From the NCBI GenBank assembly GCA_910584805.1, contig CAJUCB010000003.1:8827-24978 (forward strand): a stretch of 16,152 bases of DNA, in the 5' to 3' direction. Positions 12,807 to 16,152 of this stretch are shown piece by piece; within the stretch, counting starts at the first letter, position 1; the number at the start of each line of letters is the position of its first letter. Both the position numbers and the translations under genes were made by a program. Under the pieces are notes generated by a model. The model ran no database searches. It was not told the DNA's origin and saw only the letters and a list, made by a program, of their open reading frames with translations. Source of the DNA: an uncultured Oscillospiraceae bacterium. Its GTDB lineage: Bacteria; Bacillota; Clostridia; Oscillospirales; Oscillospiraceae.

Positions 12807-14158
12807 CCGTTTTTCTCCTCTGCCGCAAGGCCCCGCTCCCGCATCACTGCCAGGACAGAGTCCACGCATGCCTCGCAGGTTTCATGGTCGGGGGCCTCTA
12901 CCATCACCCGAACCACCGGTTCTGTGCCGCTCTTACGCAGGAGAATGCGGCCCTGGTCCCCCAGTTTTTCCGCAACCTCCCGCACAGCGTTCTTTACCGC
13001 AAAGTCGTTGATTGCCATGTCCTTATCCCGGACCCGCAGATTTTTCAACACCTGAGGATAAACCTGGAAGCCCTGGGTCAGCTTGGACAGGGGCAGCTTC
13101 TTGCTGAGCATGGCCTGCATGAGCTTGATGGCCGTAAGCAAGCCGTCGCCGGTGTTGGCGTACTTACCAAAGATGATATGCCCCGACTGCTCCCCGCCGA
13201 TGAGGTGGCCGTTGGCGCGCATATTCTCATAGACATACTTGTCGCCCACGTCGGTCTTTTCATACCCGATTCCCGCCGCGTCCAGGGCCTTATAGAGGCC
13301 GAAGTTGGACATGATGGTGGTGACGATGGTGTTATTCTCTAGCTTATCCCGCTCCTTCATGTAACAGCCGTAGACGTAGAGGATACCGTCACCGTCCACC
13401 AGCTTCCCCTGCTCGTCCACCGCCAGGCAGCGGTCGGCATCGCCGTCGAAGGCAAAGCCAATGTCCATGTGGTTCTCCAACACATATTTCTGCAATTGCT
13501 CAATGTGGGTGGACCCACAGTTTTCATTGATATTCAGGCCATTGGGGGTGTTGCTGAGCACATGGGTTTCTGCCCCCAAGGTCTCAAACACACTTTTGGC
13601 GATCATCCAGGTGCTGCCGTTGGCGCAGTCCAGGGCCACCTTCATGTCCTTATAGGAGTGGGTGGCCAGGCTGATGAGATACCCGATGTAGCGGTTCCGG
13701 CCGGAGGCGTAGTCAATCACCCGGCCGATGTTCTCCCCGGTGGCGTAAGCCAATTCCCGCTTGCTGTCCAGGTATTTTTCCAACTGGTCAATGACCTCCT
13801 GCTCCATCTTCTCCCCGTGGCGGTTGATGAGCTTAATGCCGTTGTCAAAATAGGGGTTGTGGCTGGCGGAGATCATAATGCCGCAGTCGAACTCGTCCAC
13901 CTTGGCGATATACGACACGCTGGGGGTGGTGGTGACGTGCATCAGGCAGGCGTCCGCACCGGAGGCCGTGATCCCGGCGGCCAGGGCGCACTCAAACATA
14001 TAGCTGGACCGTCTGGTGTCCTTGCCGATAACGATCTGGGCCTTATGATCCTGGCCGTAGTACCAGCCTAAAAAACGGCCCACACGAAAGGCGTGGTCAA
14101 CGGTCAGGTCCACATTGGCCTCGCCGCGGAAGCCATCGGTGCCAAAAAATTTTGACAT
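12803..14158 (-). CDS. glmM: phosphoglucosamine mutase (451 aa)
   Basis: GlmM interconverts glucosamine-6-phosphate and glucosamine-1-phosphate on the way to UDP-GlcNAc for peptidoglycan. The protein opens with MSKFFGTDGFRGEAN, the hallmark start of GlmM. The phosphoserine loop is GIMISASHNP with S99; the metal loop DGDADR is at 238-243; the sugar loop GGEQSGH is at 321-327; and the C-terminal phosphate loop RKSGTEP is at 408-414. All catalytic parts are intact and length is normal. The ATG at 14156-14158 has GGAGAGATG upstream and a strong promoter at 14217-14246. It is the first gene of a three-gene operon and is translationally coupled to the GlmU-C-like gene. Phosphomannomutase activity is a less likely alternative. 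Confidence 0.95.
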   Translation of the reverse strand: MSKFFGTDGFRGEANVDLTVDHAFRVGRFLGWYYGQDHKAQIVIGKDTRRSSYMFECALAAGITASGADACLMHVTTTPSVSYIAKVDEFDCGIMISASHNPYFDNGIKLINRHGEKMEQEVIDQLEKYLDSKRELAYATGENIGRVIDYASGRNRYIGYLISLATHSYKDMKVALDCANGSTWMIAKSVFETLGAETHVLSNTPNGLNINENCGSTHIEQLQKYVLENHMDIGFAFDGDADRCLAVDEQGKLVDGDGILYVYGCYMKERDKLENNTIVTTIMSNFGLYKALDAAGIGYEKTDVGDKYVYENMRANGHLIGGEQSGHIIFGKYANTGDGLLTAIKLMQAMLSKKLPLSKLTQGFQVYPQVLKNLRVRDKDMAINDFAVKNAVREVAEKLGDQGRILLRKSGTEPVVRVMVEAPDHETCEACVDSVLAVMRERGLAAEEKNG

Positions 14159-14216
14159 AGTTCATCTCTCCAATAACTATGAAATAGGGAACATCTCCCA
14201 ATGCTTAGGGTTTTTT

Positions 14217-14246
14217 ATTATACCTTATTGGGTGGGGGGCTGTCAA
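14217..14246 (-). promoter_or_regulatory. sigma-A promoter of the glmM operon
   Basis: TTGACA (14241-14246), an 18-base spacer and TATAAT (14217-14222) are both perfect consensus hexamers on the minus strand, about 60 bases before the glmM ATG. Confidence 0.88.
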
Positions 14247-14314
14247 ATCCGGGAAACATCTGGCACGCCTCTGGACGTGTCAGGTCAGCAAAATGCTGCA
14301 CCGACCCACAGCCC

Positions 14315-14343
14315 TTGAACCCGCCCCTTCCCTATGATAAAAT
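14315..14343 (+). promoter_or_regulatory. sigma-A promoter of the DHFR/RibD-C-like gene
   Basis: TTGAAC (14315-14320), 17 bases and TAAAAT (14338-14343), with an extended -10 TG (14335-14336), lie about 37 bases upstream of the ATG. Confidence 0.78.
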
Positions 14344-14379
14344 CATCCCAGGAAAAGGAATTTTGAAGGGAGCTTTGCT

Positions 14380-14910
14380 ATGAGGAATGTGGTTTTATAT
14401 ATTGCAATGAGCCTTGACGGATACATCGCGGACAACAAAGGGGGCGTAGATTGGCTGACTGGACACAGTACCCAGGAGACAACCATAGACTCCTATTCCT
14501 CCTTTGTCCCCACGGTTGACACCGTAGTGATGGGCTGGAACAGCTACCGCCAAATCACAGAGGAACTATCCCCGAAGGAATGGCCCTATCCAGACTTGAC
14601 AAGCTATGTCATCACCCATAGGAAATTGCCCTCCACAGACCATATAATATTTGTACAAGATGACCCTTGCAGCGTGATCAAACGCTTAAAGGCTGAGGCA
14701 GGAAAGTCGATCTGGGTCTGTGGCGGCAGCCAGATTATCCAGCCCCTAGTCGCGTGCGACCTCATCGATGAATATGATATTTCCATCATCCCAACGCTCC
14801 TGGGCTCCGGTATCCGGCTTTTCAGGGAGAACTTTGGGGAAATCCCATTAAAACTGCTCCGCACCCAAGCCAGCAACGGGATTATGGAACTGGTCTATGG
14901 GCGCAGATAA
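14380..14910 (+). CDS. dihydrofolate reductase family (RibD C-terminal-like) protein (176 aa)
   Basis: This is a single-domain member of the bacterial DHFR/RibD-C superfamily, NADPH-dependent reductases of often unknown substrate (YyaP/YwjB-like). The N-terminus VVLYIAMSLDGYIADNKGGV (4-23) is the typical first strand and Met20-like loop. VVMGWNSYRQI (49-59) corresponds to the MGRxTYE-type cofactor loop. WVCGGSQIIQPLV (112-124) is the glycine-pair NADPH site, and ISIIPTLLGSGIRLF (134-148) is the characteristic family motif. It is not the genuine folate enzyme FolA. GGGAG is 7 bases before the ATG, and a good promoter is present. It stands alone between divergent glmM and convergent rplS. Its codon use looks somewhat more A/T-rich than its neighbours, which may hint at a later arrival. 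Confidence 0.87.
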   Translation: MRNVVLYIAMSLDGYIADNKGGVDWLTGHSTQETTIDSYSSFVPTVDTVVMGWNSYRQITEELSPKEWPYPDLTSYVITHRKLPSTDHIIFVQDDPCSVIKRLKAEAGKSIWVCGGSQIIQPLVACDLIDEYDISIIPTLLGSGIRLFRENFGEIPLKLLRTQASNGIMELVYGRR

Positions 14911-14926
14911 TACCGCTGGACAGCGG

Positions 14927-14963
14927 AAAAGAGACGTACAGGCAACCCTGCACGTCTCTTTTT
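14927..14963. terminator. bidirectional Rho-independent terminator between the DHFR-like gene and rplS
   Basis: AAAAGAGACGT (14927-14937) pairs with ACGTCTCTTTT (14952-14962), and CAGG/CCTG extends the stem across single mismatches. T-runs exist in both directions, so it can end both convergent genes. Confidence 0.88.
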
Positions 14964-14969
14964 GATCCA

Positions 14970-15314
14970 TTACAGCTTTTCTTTGACCTTAGCAGCCTTA
15001 CCCACGCGGTCACGCAGATAATACAGCTTAGCCCGGCGGACCTTACCTCTGCGGACGGTCTCCACCTTTTCAATCACAGGGCTGTAGAGGGGGAACACCT
15101 TTTCCACGCCCACGCCATAGGAGATACGGCGGACGGTGAAGGTCTCGTTGATGCCGCCATGCTTCTTGGCAATGACGGTGCCCTCGAACACCTGGATACG
15201 CTCGCGGTTGCCTTCCTTAACCTTCAGGTGGACACGCACGGTGTCACCCACGGTGACGGAGGGGGCTTCCTTCTCTGGCATGTTCTTCTCAATAAAGCTC
15301 TTCATGAGATCCAT
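14970..15314 (-). CDS. rplS: 50S ribosomal protein L19 (114 aa)
   Basis: L19 sits at the interface of the 30S and 50S ribosomal subunits. The sequence shows the conserved GDTVRVHLKVKEGNRERIQ block (23-41) and FEGTVIAKKHGG. FTVRRISYGVGVEKVFPLYS and the basic C-terminal KVRRAKLYYLRDRVGKAAKV follow. Length is the family norm. AGGAGG lies about 10 bases before the ATG at 15312-15314; a second in-frame ATG (residue 4) is possible but shortens the conserved N-terminus. It is transcribed alone here, not in the usual rpsP-rimM-trmD-rplS cluster as far as the window shows. A promoter overlaps the end of the GNAT gene upstream, and the leader of about 93 bases can fold. Confidence 0.98.
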   Translation of the reverse strand: MDLMKSFIEKNMPEKEAPSVTVGDTVRVHLKVKEGNRERIQVFEGTVIAKKHGGINETFTVRRISYGVGVEKVFPLYSPVIEKVETVRRGKVRRAKLYYLRDRVGKAAKVKEKL

Positions 15315-15407
15315 AGTCTGTTTTCCTCCTGTTATACAGGTGTTCGTGAGGACTGTTCGCCGCAGTTCCAGCGGCGCCCCAGAGGACCACCCTTATTTCA
15401 TAGACCA
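15315..15407 (-). promoter_or_regulatory. structured 5' leader of rplS (possible L19 leader)
   Basis: The leader contains hairpin CGCCGC/GCGGCG (15371-15376 with 15358-15363) and a second hairpin CCUG-UAUAA-CAGG (15328-15340) whose 3' arm overlaps the AGGAGG ribosome site. Autoregulatory L19 leaders are known in Firmicutes. I cannot confirm a match to that RNA family by eye. Confidence 0.4.
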
Positions 15408-15413
15408 ACGTGT

Positions 15414-15443
15414 ATTCTATCAGCTATCCCATGGGCTTGTCAA
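15414..15443 (-). promoter_or_regulatory. sigma-A promoter of rplS, embedded in the end of the GNAT gene
   Basis: TTGACA (15438-15443), an 18-base spacer and TAGAAT (15414-15419) on the minus strand. The -35 box lies within the last codons of the acetyltransferase gene, whose stop is at 15424-15426. Confidence 0.75.
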
Positions 15444-15918
15444 GCAAAATTTTACCGCTTTCCCCTTGTTTTATGAATGCTGTGATGTTTTCCTGGTTGA
15501 GGACGAAGTCATAGCTGTTCAAGTCCCCCCGGCGGGTCCAGCCGATGGTGTTCCAAAAAGCGTTGCCGCCGTCGTTGCGGGTATAGGCCACCAGGGTGAT
15601 TTTGTTGATCTGCTCCCGTTTCAGCGCCTCCATGGCAAAGACCACCATGCGCTTGCCGATCCCCTGGCGGCGGCAGCTGGGGTCCACGCAGACATGGTAG
15701 AAGCTCCCCTGGCGGCCGTCGTGGCCACAGAGGATTCCCCCCACAATCCGCTCTCCTGCCAAGGCCACCACGCTGGTGTCCGGGTTGCGGCGGAGGAAGC
15801 GCGTCACATTCTCCCGGGTGTCGTCGATACTGCGGATGCCAAAGCCCTCAATGCGTGTCCAGAGCGCATAGAGCTGGTCATAATCCTTGGGGTCCATGGT
15901 GCGCAGGGTGATGGTCAT
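15424..15918 (-). CDS. GNAT family N-acetyltransferase (164 aa)
   Basis: This is a single GNAT domain that should transfer an acetyl group from acetyl-CoA to an unidentified amine. LRTMDPKDYDQLYALW (5-20) is the usual first strand and helix. VVALAGERIVGGILCGHDG (50-68) leads to motif A, YHVCVDPSCRRQGIGKRMV (74-92), in which RRQGIG is the pyrophosphate-binding loop. LVAYTRNDGGNAFWNTIGW (109-127) is the motif B region. I chose the ATG at 15916-15918: the longer reading from GTG at 15966 would start inside the -10 box (15965-15970) of the gene's own promoter. The ribosome site (AAAGGCGG) is moderate. No adjacent gene indicates the substrate; proximity to rplS alone does not prove ribosomal protein acetylation. 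Confidence 0.9.
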   Translation of the reverse strand: MTITLRTMDPKDYDQLYALWTRIEGFGIRSIDDTRENVTRFLRRNPDTSVVALAGERIVGGILCGHDGRQGSFYHVCVDPSCRRQGIGKRMVVFAMEALKREQINKITLVAYTRNDGGNAFWNTIGWTRRGDLNSYDFVLNQENITAFIKQGESGKILLDKPMG

Positions 15919-15964
15919 GCTGCCGCCTTTCTCTGCCGTGGGGCAGTTTGTAACGTAGGTATTC

Positions 15965-15993
15965 ACTATAGCAGATTTTACCGCCGATGTAAA
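15965..15993 (-). promoter_or_regulatory. sigma-A promoter of the GNAT gene
   Basis: TTTACA (15988-15993), a 17-base spacer and TATAGT (15965-15970) on the minus strand, about 47 bases upstream of the chosen ATG. It also decides the gene start. Confidence 0.8.
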
Positions 15994-16020
15994 GGGTGGG
16001 AATAAAGGGAGAGGAAGGCT

Positions 16021-16152
16021 TCAATCCATCCCCTCTTGGAACAGCTGATAGGCCACCGCCGCCAGAGGGACCCCCAATAGCATCCCCACCACCCCCAGCA
16101 CGCCGCCGCCGATGGTCACCGCCGCCAGCACCCACAGTCCCGGCAGCCCCAC
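16021..16152 (-). CDS. AI-2E family transporter, C-terminal end (partial)
   Basis: Only the last 43 codons are in the window; the start lies beyond the right edge. The translation, GLPGLWVLAAVTIGGGVLGV followed by VGMLLGVPLAAVAYQLFQEG, matches the conserved C-terminal end of the AI-2E (YtvI/PerM-like) family. There a glycine-rich membrane helix G-G-x-x-G-x-x-G-M-x-x-x-V-P leads to a short cytoplasmic tail. Members are eight-helix membrane proteins linked to autoinducer-2 export, sodium/proton antiport or sporulation in different bacteria, so the role here is open. The TGA is at 16021-16023. The GNAT promoter begins about 28 bp downstream; I see no strong terminator between. Confidence 0.82.
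   Translation of the reverse strand: MGLPGLWVLAAVTIGGGVLGVVGMLLGVPLAAVAYQLFQEGMD

Noticed and set aside
15919..15966. Longer GNAT protein starting at GTG 15966
   Set aside because: The GTG lies within the -10 box of the likely promoter, and the added residues are outside the GNAT domain.

Overview
The window looks like chromosomal DNA of a spore-forming, strictly anaerobic Firmicute, probably of the Oscillospiraceae (Flavonifractor/Lawsonibacter/Intestinimonas-like). This placement is inferred from GC-rich Clostridia-type proteins, strong AGGAGG ribosome sites, a T-box leader, the sporulation sigma factor SigG and an oxygen-sensitive 2-oxoacid:ferredoxin oxidoreductase. I see no tRNA, rRNA, CRISPR array, insertion sequence or phage gene.

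Layout. Positions 1-214 (-) hold the start of a DUF421/YetF-like membrane protein that runs off the left edge. Positions 344-1139 (-) are a two-gene unit, a membrane-anchored XRE regulator followed by a small DUF6440 protein, with two matching operator-like dyads in front. Divergent from it, 1384-2574 (+) is a PLP aminotransferase with a near-consensus sigma-A promoter. It converges on a four-gene (-) operon at 2666-5678, porG-porD-porA-porB, coupled by ATGA overlaps and preceded by a complete T-box whose specifier reads as isoleucine (AUC). Next, 6061-6969 (-) encodes a standalone CbiE/CbiT-like protein lacking the first part of the CbiE domain. Then comes sigG (7321-8097, +) behind a forespore-type promoter.

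The second half holds a (-) operon of TraX-like membrane protein, OmpR-type response regulator and histidine kinase (11093-8193), and a (-) operon of glmM, a GlmU-C-like beta-helix acyltransferase and an EamA transporter (14158-11213). A lone DHFR/RibD-C-like gene follows (14380-14910, +). The last genes are rplS with a structured leader (15314-14970, -), a GNAT acetyltransferase (15918-15424, -) and the C-terminal end of an AI-2E family transporter (16152-16021, -).

How the genes fit together. Most are core or regulatory genes in short, well-bounded transcription units with recognisable promoters and terminators. The least ordinary points are the isoleucine T-box on an oxidoreductase operon, which suggests a role in branched-chain 2-oxoacid or 2-oxobutyrate metabolism rather than only pyruvate catabolism; the N-truncated CbiET paralogue; the free-standing GlmU-C-like enzyme downstream of glmM; and the paired dyads in front of the membrane XRE regulator.
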